The notes beneath the pieces are model-generated. The model was not told where the DNA came from. It worked only from the letters and a program-made list of their open reading frames with translations, and made no database searches. A program made the position numbers and the translations under genes. From Eopsaltria australis (lineage: Eukaryota; Chordata; Aves; Passeriformes; Petroicidae): 64,000 bases of DNA. Of this stretch, positions 48,904-61,000 are shown piece after piece (the stretch's first letter is position 1; each line of letters begins with the position of its first letter). Location: positions 992,001 to 1,056,000 of the forward strand of contig JAVTVJ010000373.1 of NCBI GenBank assembly GCA_034509425.1. Direction: 5' to 3'.

Positions 48904-49122
48904 CTAAGTCAGAGCCCCCTTATCCCTGAATGCTAAATAGAGCAGGCTTATCAGCAACACTAGCCACTGTATGGTATCATTAGTATCTAGAGAAGATTTG
49001 AACCCCTCAAAGATTGGCGGGATAGGCCCAAAGAGCTGGGTGAAGGGTTGTGAGAACATTTCTTTTGGTGTCACTTCTTCACAGTAGGTACCATTATTAA
49101 AGTAACTTTGAAAACATGTCAT
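48904..49122 (-). CDS. Unassigned 72-codon open frame 5' of gag in the provirus
   Basis: An ATG-initiated frame about 300 bases inside the 5' LTR. The mid/late part contains IQWLVLLISLLYLAF (about residues 52-66), a hydrophobic stretch long enough to enter a membrane, followed by FRDKG. I do not recognise a family; it may be the start of the gag-like frame, as only a TAG separates it from the downstream open piece, or a chance frame. Confidence 0.4.
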   Translation of the reverse strand: MTCFQSYFNNGTYCEEVTPKEMFSQPFTQLFGPIPPIFEGFKSSLDTNDTIQWLVLLISLLYLAFRDKGALT

Positions 49123-49416
49123 TAGTGTGTGGTAGCTGTGAATCTACATGTCTGCCTTCCAGAGGAAGTTGAAAATCCATGAATTCTTCACTTTATTGAC
49201 TCATGACACAAACTGTATAACAGCTACTGTAGCTTTAGTTATAGGGCCCATGTTTAGATATGGGGCTGCAAATGGGAGAGAAACAGCTGTGACTACTTGC
49301 TATACGAACTGGAATAAGCTAGACCACATGGTGCAACCTAATGAGGTTCCTATATCTAGCACAAAAAAACTGCGTTACTCAAGAACTGTTATCTTTCTTC
49401 CCCTCGATGCCTTCGT

Positions 49417-49434
49417 GTCCCATCTGGGTCGCCA
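49417..49434 (-). promoter_or_regulatory. Primer-binding site of the provirus
   Basis: Minus strand TGGCGACCCAGATGGGAC, starting five bases inside the end of the 5' LTR. TGG complements the CCA end of a tRNA. I do not assign the tRNA from memory. Confidence 0.75.
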
Positions 49435-49439
49435 AAATC

Positions 49440-50324
49440 TGTCCTGGTTTGAAGGACAGGTGTCTGTTAAGGAAGGCAGGAGCCTCCCTTGGGGTGGGAA
49501 ACTGTAACCCCTCTCCCTCCGAATTATTATAAATTTGAAATCAAGAGGCTCTCAGGCAAAGATATGGGCATAGGAATAACAGTTCTTTACTACTATCTAA
49601 AACAAGGATAACAAATAACAACAACTATAACGTTGACCAACAAACAGAACCAGAAACCCAGTGGCAGCCTGCTCGGCTTCAGGCACCTTTTCCCTTCGGT
49701 GCAGTTTCAGTCACAGCCTGCAGGGGCGCTCTGGGTGCGGTGATTCCCCGGTGGCTGCAGGGGGGCTCCGGCGTGAGCTCAGGTAGCACACGGCAATGAC
49801 GGCTGCCCGAGGCACGGAGGGATGGAGGAGAGCCCTTGCTCCACAGACCCTCGGGAGGGGCAGCTGGTGTTGGTGCTGCAGCAGGATCCCGGGACACAGG
49901 GAGCTGGGACGGTAAGGGGTCTCCACGTGCAGGGAAAAACCCCGCTACAATGTAGCGGAGAAAAGCGGGCTGGTGGCAGGCAGGTCGGCTCCGGATGGGG
50001 CAGAGGGCAGAGACTCACAGCAGACAGACCGGCAGCTCCGCGCTGGCTTCTCAGGGGCCGTGGGTTCAGCAGACAGCAGTCCGACCGTCCAGCTCCGAGG
50101 GTCCCGAGCAAGAGGGCGTGACCTCCCCCCTGCCCTTGCTTTTCAGTCTCTCCAAATCTCGCGTTACCAGGCTCTGCTTCCGTGAGGGGCAATTTTGCCC
50201 CACCCTGCCACGGAGAAAGGTTCTACCTTTGTGCTTTGTTTCTCTTAAGTACCCAGTCATTTGTGTCCTAGCAACCCATGGGAGAAAAATTCCTGAGGAA
50301 AAGAACTAGATCCAACCTTCAACA
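49440..50324 (-). repeat. 5' LTR of the ERVL-type provirus (right)
   Basis: 885 bp, with the same TGTCCTGG start and TTCAACA end on the plus strand as the left copy. Carries one 37-bp unit and the 17-bp palindrome. As the proviral 5' LTR it would hold the active promoter, firing leftwards against SMYD3 transcription. Confidence 0.92.
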
Positions 50325-50329
50325 GCATG
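50325..50329. repeat. Target-site duplication, right copy
   Basis: GCATG, identical to 45573-45577. Its intact state fits a recent insertion with no later recombination. Confidence 0.85.
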
Positions 50330-51039
50330 TAACCAAGGCATGTTTTGTTGGGAGAAATAATGGTATTACCAGTTTGTTACACCATGAGGTAATTCATCTG
50401 TGTTTCTTTTTTTTTTCCTTCTAAATAGTGATAGCAGTTAAATTAAAAAAATTAAATAAGGAAGTCAAAAATATATTTCCACCAGTCTGTCCTCCTTTGC
50501 AAAATATGCTGTGGCTAGACAGAGTTTATCGATCAAGACTGTCCAAGCTAACATTCATCTAATTAAAGGAGATGTATATATTCATACAGAGATCTCAGTT
50601 TTTTTTAAAATACATAGAAATCAGGCAAATGGTGAAGCACTGCTAAACTGTGATGTGAAATAGAACTGTTTAGTCAATCTGGTTTTGGTCTGGTATAACC
50701 TGGTGTGGTCTTTGTTCAAAGTGAGGTGTCAGAAAAATGTTTTACTGCACATTTCCAGGACTACAAATAAAAGTTATGTTGTCCACTACTGTTTCTGTTT
50801 TTCACTCTGATCTTTAGGTGGCAGTACAGGAACACAAATTTAAAAAAAAAAGGTCTAGTTCTTAACATTGATTTAGTGTTTTAGCAATCCTTTTATATAT
50901 GCAATTAACATTTGAGGCTTTACACCGTGGCATGTAATTCTATTCTTGCTTTGTCTCTTGGCTTGTAGTAGCGAATGTTGTTTGATGCAGTTTTAGGCTG
51001 TATGAGAAGTCCTGGGTATCTTCCTTCTGGACTGCCTGC

Positions 51040-51125
51040 TGAGAGGCAGCATGGTCTTGCCGGGATTTGGGGTCACAGGCTTGTGATGGTGCTGACTTAC
51101 TCTATGACCTTGGCCAGGTTCCTAC
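51040..51125 (+). mobile_element. MIR-like SINE fragment
   Basis: GAGAGGCAGCATGGTCTTG, then GCTGACTTACTCTATGACCT and TGGCCAGGTTCCT follow the order of the avian/reptile MIR head and core (GCAGCATGGTCTAGTGG; CTGACTTGCTGTGTGACCTTGGG). Old copy. Confidence 0.5.
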
Positions 51126-52474
51126 TGCAAGGGTCTGATGAACGAAAGCAGGGTAGGGTTGGCTGTTGAGGGCAGTTTGCTGCTCTGTTTCAGAGAGGAA
51201 GGCTCAGATAGTTCCCTTAGTTCTCTTAGACGAAAGTCAATTAAAGTTAATATTATTGTAGATTTGAAGTGCTGAAGTATTTATATACAAGGACCTATAT
51301 ATATGTGTGTATACGTAATGCATCTAATGGTAGAAAGATTAACAAAGATTATCTTACTGGTACTGTTTTTATAGTGGCAATAAATTTTTTGGTCACTGTT
51401 AGATCTACATTGTATATAGAAAAGATGGCAGATTTTTGTAACTGTCTCCCCTCTTGGGATTTCTTATTACTTCAAATAGACCCCTGTATTTTCTAATGAA
51501 GAGGTTTGTGTTGTTTTTTATACAAGGCTGTGCTAAAATTCTCTGCTCTATGGAATATCTGTAGTATTTGGGTCAGTGCCTTTCTGGAAACATGCTGGTT
51601 TTACTTTTATGGAAGTCTGACAAGGTTTGAATGGCCAGCATCTTTTCCCAATAATTTCCTGGGGAAAGTGACAGAAAAGATTATTCTTCTCTTACTAATT
51701 AAAGATTTTCTCTGTGGCTTCTTTCATGCTTTAATACCTCTTTAATGTTTGTTTGACTTCCAGATTTTGAATTGAAAATATACTCAGCCTGTTACAGATT
51801 GGGAATCAAAATGAAGTGAAGGTCAATTTTACCTTTGGTGTTTGTTTGCTTTTCACAAAACATTTCTGTGATGCCTTGTAGTTACAAGAATCCACTGCAA
51901 GAAAATGTAAGTCCTAGTTGATACTTAGGAGCAAGCAAACAAACTTTCTAGAATCTGAGTCTCAGAAAAAGTAGAAAAAAGAGGTAAACCCCTGCTATTT
52001 CAAAATACTATACCACTTATGCCTTTAAAGGGAATGAATATATGGGAATAAGTAATGAACAACATTATGTATAGCCTATGAAATTAAAGGCATTAGTGTT
52101 TCTTGTTTGGGTAAGGTCAGAGGGTCAGACTCTGGAAGAGGGTTAAGAGGAAGTATGAATGTATTTTTGAATAACTACAAGTTTATATTTAGAAATATGT
52201 ACAAGTACATATTTAGAAAGAGAAAAAACATTAAAGCTAGAAGTGGTGATAAGGTAGATACAACAGCAAACATTATTGCAGTATGGGAAATGTAACCAAG
52301 AATTACTTTAATAGTTGGGTGAGTACAGGGTACTAAACACAGGCCAGCAACCACGTGCTCTTTGCTTGATTTCACCAGATTTAAAAATAGCCAAATGGAA
52401 ACACCTTTACATTCAGAACTGTGCAATCCGTCCTTTGTCTTCAGCACTGACACTCTCTTAAACTGGCTGCTTTG

Positions 52475-52489
52475 TTATTATTATTATTA
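52475..52489 (+). repeat. (TTA)n microsatellite
   Basis: A short perfect run of TTA units. No further significance seen. Confidence 0.7.
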
Positions 52490-55400
52490 CTGTTATGACT
52501 ACTGCTACTAATAAAGCATTGTGCTATTTCATCACCACAACAGCTGGCATACTGTTGTTAAAGTATGGAGTGCTTGAGTTAATGGCAGCCTGAAGGTACA
52601 AAAATACCATTAAGTTTTAACCACGGTATGGAATTTTTTAAGTAGAGAGAAGCAGGGTTTGACTCAGGAAGAGAGTGACGGGGTGGTGGTTGTGATTGTG
52701 TGACCCTTCCTACCACTGTGACCCTGGCTTGGAGCTGTGTGGTTTTGACAGGGGACAACTAATTGTTAATCCTTCAAGTGTACCCCTTTCACATTGCAGC
52801 AGGGAGGTCAAGAGAGGAGAGGAACTCATTATTTTGGCTCAGTGGCAATAATAGTTTTTCCATGAAGGTTCTGTCATTCATCAGCAAAGGTAGGATGCTT
52901 CCTTAAGCACCAAAGAGAGTGTCTCTCAGCACAGCATCTGAGTTCTGCTGCTTCCAGCTTCGCTGGGTGATTAAGTGCAAGGTAATGGATGCTCTTTGGT
53001 TATGTGATGTTTAGCATGTAAGAGGCTTCCAGTAGTGCACAAGACTATAAAATCTACACTGCCTCCATATTTATATCTGAAAAATACTTCTGCTGCTAGC
53101 TAATACAGAAATAGTTTTAAATTTATGCTAGTTTCTTGAGAACATCCTGTTTTGTTTCTCTAGGTGTTCTTTGTATACATATATTTTGTTCTACGGGGAT
53201 CCTAAAGTGTGGGAAACTAACATTTGATGATACATTCTTTGACTTCTAATTTTTTATCAGTTCTCATCAGATGAAGATAGTTAAGTATCATAGTTCTTAG
53301 ACATAAAACAATATCCATATTTTATAGTTTGCTTGTATAAAAAGGTGTTTTGGGTTTTTTCTCTCCTGTAGAATATTTTATTTCCATGGTTGTTTATAGA
53401 ATGGAACAACAATGTTTTTAAAATTCCTCAAACATATGTAGGAACATAATTCTTAGATTTACCACATAAATGAATAAAGTTCAGCAGGACTTGGTGCCTT
53501 GTTAATAAGTCAGTAAAGCCTTTTAGATGTGAGAAGTATGATGTGTTTCATAGCCCTTCAGGGACAGTCAAAATTCTAGACAGAGTTCCAGTAGTTTTCA
53601 AGATGTGTAACCTCTTATAAAGTAGAGGAATATAAAAAAATCTTATTAGAGTTAATCACAGTGTGAGTATTAGGAGCAGGTATGTTTTTGTGCTTCTGGG
53701 GTAGGATAATCCTGGGAATAACATGCTATAACTAGATGGAGCATCCTGACAGGACTGAAGTTGCAGCACTTGGTGTACCTGAAGTGTGAAGTAAGAGCAA
53801 AGCATATGAAACAAAATTGTATGTGAGACAGGAGCTATACAAAGTACCATAATTTCGGGCTCATTTGTGGGAATGCTTCCCAAGACCTGAGAAATTGAAC
53901 ACCACCACCACCAGTAACATTTGTCTCTGTAGCTGAATGACAGCTGGAAAAAGGGCAGCATTTTCCTAAGAGACCCTCCCTCCCCCATCTCAACTTACTC
54001 CCATAGTGTTGAAGCAACTTTATGAAAAGCAGGATAGAAATGCTTTTTTTCTGCCCTCATGCCAGCTGGAGCCATAGAAGTGGCTTTCAGGCTGCTGTCC
54101 CATGCTGCCAGGAAAATCTTCTGTGAGAAAGAGTGAAGACATAGACTGCACTTTCCTGCAGTGTCTCGTCCAGACAAGGTCTGTAGCAGAAACTACAGTC
54201 TCCATCTCCCATTCCTTCTGTTTGGAGTCAGGTTGAAGGAGGGAGGAAGGAAGCTCTGGCATTCAGGATAGCATTCATACGAAGTTGCCCTAGCTTGCCT
54301 GTTGATTTGGTTTACTTCCCTCACCTTGCCCTTTTTCGTGTAGCCAGGAGTTTCATGTGTTGCTGTTAGGAATATCCCTTGGTAGGTGTTTTCGATTGAC
54401 TATTTATCCTGGAGGCTTGTTTTGAGAATGTAATTCAGGTTCTGTTAGCTGTAAACCCTTGTTTTCATTGCATAGTATTTTGATCTTCAGTTGGTGGCTC
54501 CTCTGTGCTTTGGATATTCTGGGCTTGCTTTAGGTAATGTGTGGGTCACTGCTAATCTTCTTCCCTTCCTCCCCTGCCTTGTGGTCTAAAGATTGTTGTT
54601 CATGTCTGCTGCTGTCAACCTGGCTCTGCTCCTGTTAATAACAGGAGAAATAGAAAAGGGAGAGGCATTGTTAAAAATAAATTCTCCCAGGTCAAGAGCT
54701 TTTATTGCCATGCCTGTCATTTATGGAAAATGAAAATATTAGACATATTTTAAAGGGCCCTAAAGCTATTACTGTGTTGGGGTTTTGTGTATACAATTTC
54801 CATGCTTATACTGCTCTGTAATTTGAAAGGTATTATATCAAAATTTTTGTCCTTTCTAGCTGTGACTGACCATTTCAGTTGTAGTTATCTTGTAGATTTT
54901 ACTCAATTTAGGTTTTTTGTGTATCTGCAATCCACACCTGATACTGTATATCTGTTCTGCATGGTGTAGTCCCTAATATTAATGTTTTAAAATATTAATA
55001 TGCTCTGCATAAATACTCTTTGCTTGTGGTTATTGAAAATAAGTTTGTGGATTGTATTATCTTTAGTACGTATTTCCTTAGGTTGAACTGTAATTGTGCA
55101 AGTATAAAATTTTAATCAGCACTACGAGGGAAAACATGAGTGATTAGAATATGGTAACCTCTAGCTAATGTAACAACACAATTAGTTCCAGATATTTCCC
55201 AAAGAAAGTTTTTAATTATGTGCAAGTTGCTCAAAGTTTTATACTGCATTAGGAGTTTATTGTTTAAATTCTTTAAGACTGTTACTGATATCTTGTGCAT
55301 AGATATTGGAATTAATGAATTGTTACAGGTTACTTCCATTGTGGCCATCCTCAAAAGCCACTCTGTGGTTTTGCCTGTATGGTGTATGGAATGATGCTGT

Positions 55401-57639
55401 TTTCCCTTGAAGAATCTTACTGACTTCAGAGCCAGTTGCAACAGCTGTTTTGAATTATCCAAAATTAGATGGGTGAGGCTGATAGAATTTTCTGCATATC
55501 TCTCTGCCTCACCCATTCATGTTTTGAAGTGGGTTATGGATCTGCATAACAGCTCACCTGATGTGCTGGCTAGGAGCTGCTGAAAGGGCAGGGCATTCTT
55601 ACTGCTCTCCCGAGTCCTTGCTCTCCTTCCTGCATGTACCTTCTGCTTCTCATTTGGCACTTTGCTGCTCGTATGACCTGTGATACACACACTGGTGCAG
55701 AGAAATAAACTGGCAGAAAGCATACTTTACCAAAATAGAGAAGTTTTAGTGCCCTTGAATCAGCTTACTGCTGGGAGAGGAGAGCAGAAGAGGCCGCTGA
55801 ATGGGAGTCAAGGTCTGATGGTCAGGGCTCTGCTGTCTGGTGGTAGCTGGCCTTTAGTCTGCTGTAGCTAAAAATGAAACTCTAAGAAGGACAGTTAGGG
55901 GATTTTCTGAGCTCTTATAAATGTCTTTAGGAGAAGCAGGGCTTTCAGGTGTGCAGGATTGACTGGGTTGTCAGTGTTGGGGACAATTTCTTCTGCCTTG
56001 TAGTCCAGCCTGGTTGTGAATTGTGAGACCTCACCCTCATTTCTTTACCAAGTCATGTTTCAGTCATATTTTTCTTCCTCAGTAGCATTTCCTAGCTGCA
56101 GTTTAGCAGAAGAAACACTGCATACATTTGCAGTTGTTTCTTACCACAAAGAAAAGACTTTCTCTTTGACTGAAGTCTTGGTTCCATGGGAGTGTCTCAA
56201 TTTTCTGACTTCATTTTTGAAAATAATTTTACTGATTTTGGGATCTGCGCTTAATTCCAGCAATCACAATTCTCACAGTGCTTCTGTGGCTGAGTGGTTA
56301 TTTAGATTTTATTTGGAGGCCAAGTTGAACTTTTTAATCAATCCCAATGGTGTCCCAGTGATTGTAGGGTTGTCATCAAGCAGCACAATTGGTTGAACAC
56401 CAGTAATTCCTGTGCTAACTCAAGCTGCAGTCCCCTATTCATGCAGTATTCAGCTTTCCTGGTTATCATCATAACTGCTGGCTATGTTCAGCTCAGGGCT
56501 TACTTTGCTATTAGTTTCATTGTTCAAGCTTAAGTGGAATTAAAGATTGAGTGTTTTTTAAAGTATCTTCTTGGCCTCTGAGTACCTGATCCTACACTCA
56601 ATAGGTAGGAAACACAATTTTGGCTTCACTCAGGGCAGGCTTGCCCCTGGGTGTTTATATACTGTTTGTGTGCTGCCTGTGCCATCAAGTTTAAGCATTC
56701 AAAGGAAAAACACTAGCATGTGTGTTGAGCACTGCTTATGACGGTATCATTAGGGGTGGTTATGATCTCAGGATCACAGAAGATGTAGAAGAGCAGAAAA
56801 GGAGTAAAAGATCATCACTGAGTAAAAAGAGGAAATGAAAATGGTCTTAACAACTGTAAACCCCTTCTTACAACTCACCCAAATATGGCTCATTCATATA
56901 ATCTAATTCAAATGTCTCATTGAACTGTTTGGAGTTTGCACTGGTGACCTGAAAAGACAACTTCTGTGGTGATGGCATTCTTGGTAGTGGGAAGGAACAT
57001 GGTAGAATAGGGAGAAAGAAGTTGGTGAAACATGGTCCTCAGGGAGGAGGGATTTGTCTCAGAAAATACTGAGCATGAAATAAACTATGTTTCCTAGTTG
57101 TTCAGTGTATTTTGTGCTTCTCAGGTAGAAATTTGTTTTTATTTATTAGTCAAGAAGAGCTTGAAAGTGGCTCACTTTAACATAAAGGTTAAAAGTGGAG
57201 TGCTGTCTTGGTGTTTTTTGTTTTATTTTTCCTGTTGTATTGTTTTGTTTTAAGTACTACTCCCTGGTAAGATGAACTATGGCACCTCTTCTTCTTGCTG
57301 TGTCCTGACTGCTGTTTTCCATCACAGAAATAGAGCCTCCTACTCCTTCTGAGATAAGTGGTGTACCAAGGAACACTTGCTGTATATAAAAGTATATCTC
57401 ATAAACTTTATCTCCTCCATTTTTATGCACCTTGTGTGTGAGAAATAAATTCCACTTTTGCAGATCATTGTGTTCAAAATCTTTATTGAATATTGTATGG
57501 GATGAGAAAGTTTATGCCAGGCTAGTACACTACAGTTTAATTTCCTCTGGAAAAAAAAAGTCAAGATTTTTTTTGATCAAACTCTGGATACAGATATTTT
57601 AAGCATTGAGTGAATGTTGGTGTGGGTTTGTACTTTGTG

Positions 57640-58015
57640 CAGCTGGCTTTGATTTCTGTGGTGTATTGACTCCAAGTCCCCCAGCTGTTGAAAGTCCAGA
57701 TTTCTGGAAAAGCAAAAACAGATTGAAAGATTTAAAAGAAAAAATAAAGTGGGACAGAAAACCACTTCACAGATTTATGGTCATAAGCATCTATGTTGTT
57801 TTAGCAAATGAGACTGGCTACTCAACAATTTATGAATTTTATCCACTTGTCATATTAAAACAGTCGTAGTAGTTGATATTCCTGCACAACAGATGGAATA
57901 GCCATGGAAACAATTTCTTGAAATACTGTATGAAACTCAATATGTGATGATTGATTTATCTGAAGTCTTTGCCCCAGGAGAAAGAGGCTATGCAGTAATC
58001 CACACAAGACATGTA
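57640..58015 (+). pseudogene. Unrecognised coding-like relic
   Basis: Two adjacent plus-strand stretches read like ordinary protein despite lying in an intron. The first (frame of 57606-57869) includes SPDFWKSKNRLKDLKEKIKW and ETGYSTIYEFYPLVILKQS. The second is in another frame (57872-58015) and, after a TAG at 57899-57901, includes WKQFLEILYETQYVMIDLSE and VFAPGERGYAVIHTRHV before TAA. There are no clear splice sites between them. A decayed retrocopy of some gene is the best guess; I do not recognise the parent. It is not SMYD3 exon 2. Confidence 0.35.
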
Positions 58016-61000
58016 TAATATCAGTTATGAAACATATATAGCAATGAAATGGATTTTATCATCAGTAAGATCTTTTTATTATGTGGGGTCTTTTTGTTTG
58101 TTTGTTTTAGTTTTGGTTTTGTTCCACAAAATAAGCACATCACACTCATGTAAGTATCTCTTATTATAAAATGTCCCTCTTTGTTGCTAAGAAAGTAGAT
58201 GAATTGTGTTGATGAGCACTAACAAGACTGACAGGTATAAAAATAGCAGAAAAGTTATAGAGGCTCTTAGTTAGCAACCAGTTGCTGAAAGAAGTTAATC
58301 TTGCCACTCCTAATGAAAGCCTAGTATTTTATTAGACATGTAGGCAGTCTGTGTATTGCTTATATATGGGTTTTGCTGCCAATTGATAGCCTTTGCTGCT
58401 TTGGCAGTCACTTTGATTGAATTGAACTGTTTTATGTGATTACTGCTTTATTCTGTGTTCTGGTAAGTCAAAACTACTTAAATTCAGTTTTTAATGAAAT
58501 TCCGTAAGGAGTGCAGACTTACTGAGCACTGTATGCAAAAGAATTAGACCCCTCTAAAGACTTTTTGAGAATCTGGCGTGGGCTTGTTTTACTGGATTCA
58601 CCTTTCTATTGCAAAGTGTACTGACAGGAGAATCCTGTTGCAGGTATATAAAATATGACACAGGCTGGATTCATTAGTGCTGAGTTAATGCCCCGTATGG
58701 AATTTAGGATAAAAAATAAATGAATGTGTGGAATGGGGTATGTGTGTGCCGAATTACACATCCAACTAATTTTTCATTGCTTAGGAAGTTACTGGATTTT
58801 TCAAGATTTTATTTTGGTAGCGTTTGTTTTATTCAGTATTTCAGGGAGCATTTGCCACTTTCTGGTGCTGTTCACTGCATTTTTAGAAATTCCCTTCGCA
58901 ATAATACACGTCATGTTACTTGTGTTTGCAACCCACTTGTAAGGACTGGTTGTCATTTTTCTGCTTTCTCCTTCAAGGACAGTCTTTGAACACAGCGTGG
59001 GAGAGGGAGGGTCAATAAAATCAAAGAATGGCTGTGCTCACCTCTTTTTTTAATGTCTTGCTCATGTATAAAACTGAAAATATTGTCAGCTGATGTGTAT
59101 ATTTTAATGCATGTGTGAGCAGCACGACAGATGAAGGATACCTTGTAGTTCAGATACGTAATTGGAGGATTAGAGCCCTTCTTTTGTCTGTTAAATTTAA
59201 GAAGGTCCTTCCTAGATTACCTGTTTGAGAGAGGTTTGAGATTTATCGCATTCAGCCATATATTTAGAAGTTGTTCATAGCATATATTTTAATTATGTTT
59301 GTGTATCACCTTAAGGGCAATATTTGACCTTAGCCCTGTTGAAAAATCTTAAAATGTGATTATAGGCAGCAAAAAGCATATCTGCTATAAATTTAATAGT
59401 ACCATTAGGATACAGTCCAACACCAGCAGGTTTATGTGTACGCTTGGAATTAACATGGCTTTTTAAAATTGGTAAAATACATCCTAATTCTGCCAGAGCT
59501 GCAAGCTTTGCTGTGCAAAACTTTATGGTCCATGCAATTTTCTAGATGTTGTGATTGCTCCTTTCAGTTTCAAAAGCTGAGAAACTTGCTTGTCCTTGGC
59601 AAAAAAAAAATGTTTGTGTGGAAAAAAAATGCAGCTTAACTTATACCATAGAAGGAAAAGTAAAGAGGCCAGTGGAATGTGAATTACAACAGACTAACAA
59701 AAATGTCAGTGTGAAAAATTGTTTACTTGAAATGGACTCAGGAGACATAACCTGGAGAGCTGCTTGTAGCAGAAGGGATATTAAATATTTCTAGGAAAAA
59801 GTGATCATAAGGGAAGAACATGACCGTTTTTAAAAGTACTTGTCTGCTATGGATGGTATTGTGGTATAAATCAATTATCAAATCAAAGAGAATTTAGCAG
59901 ATGGAAGCTGAAGTTAACAATGTATTTATGGTATGAAAAATGCTTTCTGATTTTTGTGTAAAAATCTCAGAGAGATTTGGAAAGGTGAGACCTGAAGTCC
60001 TAGTTTTCCTGGAAAGTTACATGGCTATGGCCCTCTGTGTGACTCATGGGAACATTTAAAAAAATGACAAGGAAAGTACAGGACTGGGAAGAGATTCATA
60101 ATTTCTGTACAAGATTTGAATTTCCAGAAGTTGCAAAGCATCTTACGGAGAGAGGAGAAGTGGTTTAAATGGACAAGATTTTTTCTTAATTGAAAAGATC
60201 TCGATGAACTTGTAGGCATGCTGGATTTTGAGCTGGGCAGTAGAAAGTTGTGTCTTTGTGTTTGGTCAGGAGGGCTGTGAGATAAAAGCACCAATGTGAG
60301 GCATGTAGCTGGAGAGTCTGGGGATGTTTGCATCGTGGCGTAGGGGTGGTTGTGCTGCCTCGTGGCAGAAAATCACATACCACAGTCTGTACCAATGAAC
60401 GTGGGTGTTACCTGCAACTCTGAATATCCTGTTTCACAGTTGGTTTTAGCCTTTTATCTTGTTTCTGAGTCTCAGGAGGAGTTGAATTATTAAAGGACAT
60501 TTTGTCTTTGAACAAGTAGCTGTCAGCAATGTCAGTATTTGGTGTGCACTGAATACAGTGATGTTTGGCTTTCTGGTATGGGGAGCTGATGTAGGGCTCT
60601 GGTCACTTCTGCAGCTTTCCTTCCCCTAATCTGCTTTAGGCAGATGAAATAATTTACAGAACTCCCAAGTGCTTCAGAAATTATTATGGAGCCAAAGATC
60701 TTGTCCTTAGAGATTGCCTTGGAAGTTGTGACTTTGGGAATACGTCTGTTCAGAACTACTGTACTGTAGACTTATTAATTTTTAATTCTCGTATCTTCTT
60801 TTTAACCTCCCCCCATGGAATCTTACAGGCTGTATCTGTCAGTACACATACTGTTTTATGACCCTTGTAGTTAGGGGTGCTTGTGAAGCACGTATGTGGT
60901 ATATGTTCATATAGGCCTTAATAATAAAATTAATTTTCACTAAAATGTACTTTACTAATAGCTGTTTGTTATTAATTGAAAGACTATGCTTACTTTTCTG

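Larger units (their letters stand above)
45578..50324 (-). mobile_element. ERVL-type endogenous retrovirus, internally deleted, minus strand
   Basis: Two long direct repeats (45578-46536 and 49440-50324) start TGTCCTGG and end TTCAACA on the plus strand, with a GCATG duplication outside them. The provirus reads leftwards. Next to the right LTR is a minus-strand primer-binding site (49434-49417, TGGCGACCCAGATGGGAC); next to the left LTR is a purine-rich tract on the minus strand (46548-46537). The 2.9 kb interior has gag-like frames and an integrase remnant, all minus strand and all broken by stops. No protease, RT, RNase H or env was found. Gag residues such as ARQLGPLSQDSEVDQVFG and the 5-bp duplication point to avian ERVL (class III). 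LTR divergence near 1% means a recent insertion. It sits antisense in SMYD3 intron 1. Confidence 0.92.
50330..57639. other. SMYD3 intron 1, middle
   Basis: AT-rich intron. It holds a MIR-like fragment near 51040, a (TTA)n run near 52475 and scattered open frames, the longest 134 codons (55112-55516, minus). No SMYD3 exon was found: no sequence encoding the remaining MYND cysteines is seen. Confidence 0.5.

Noticed and set aside
45578..50324. Reading the provirus on the plus strand
   Set aside because: The primer-binding site, purine tract, gag-like frames and integrase zinc finger all read on the minus strand.
56016..56396. 126-codon plus-strand frame in SMYD3 intron 1
   Set aside because: No recognised domain or splice context; composition follows the local sequence.
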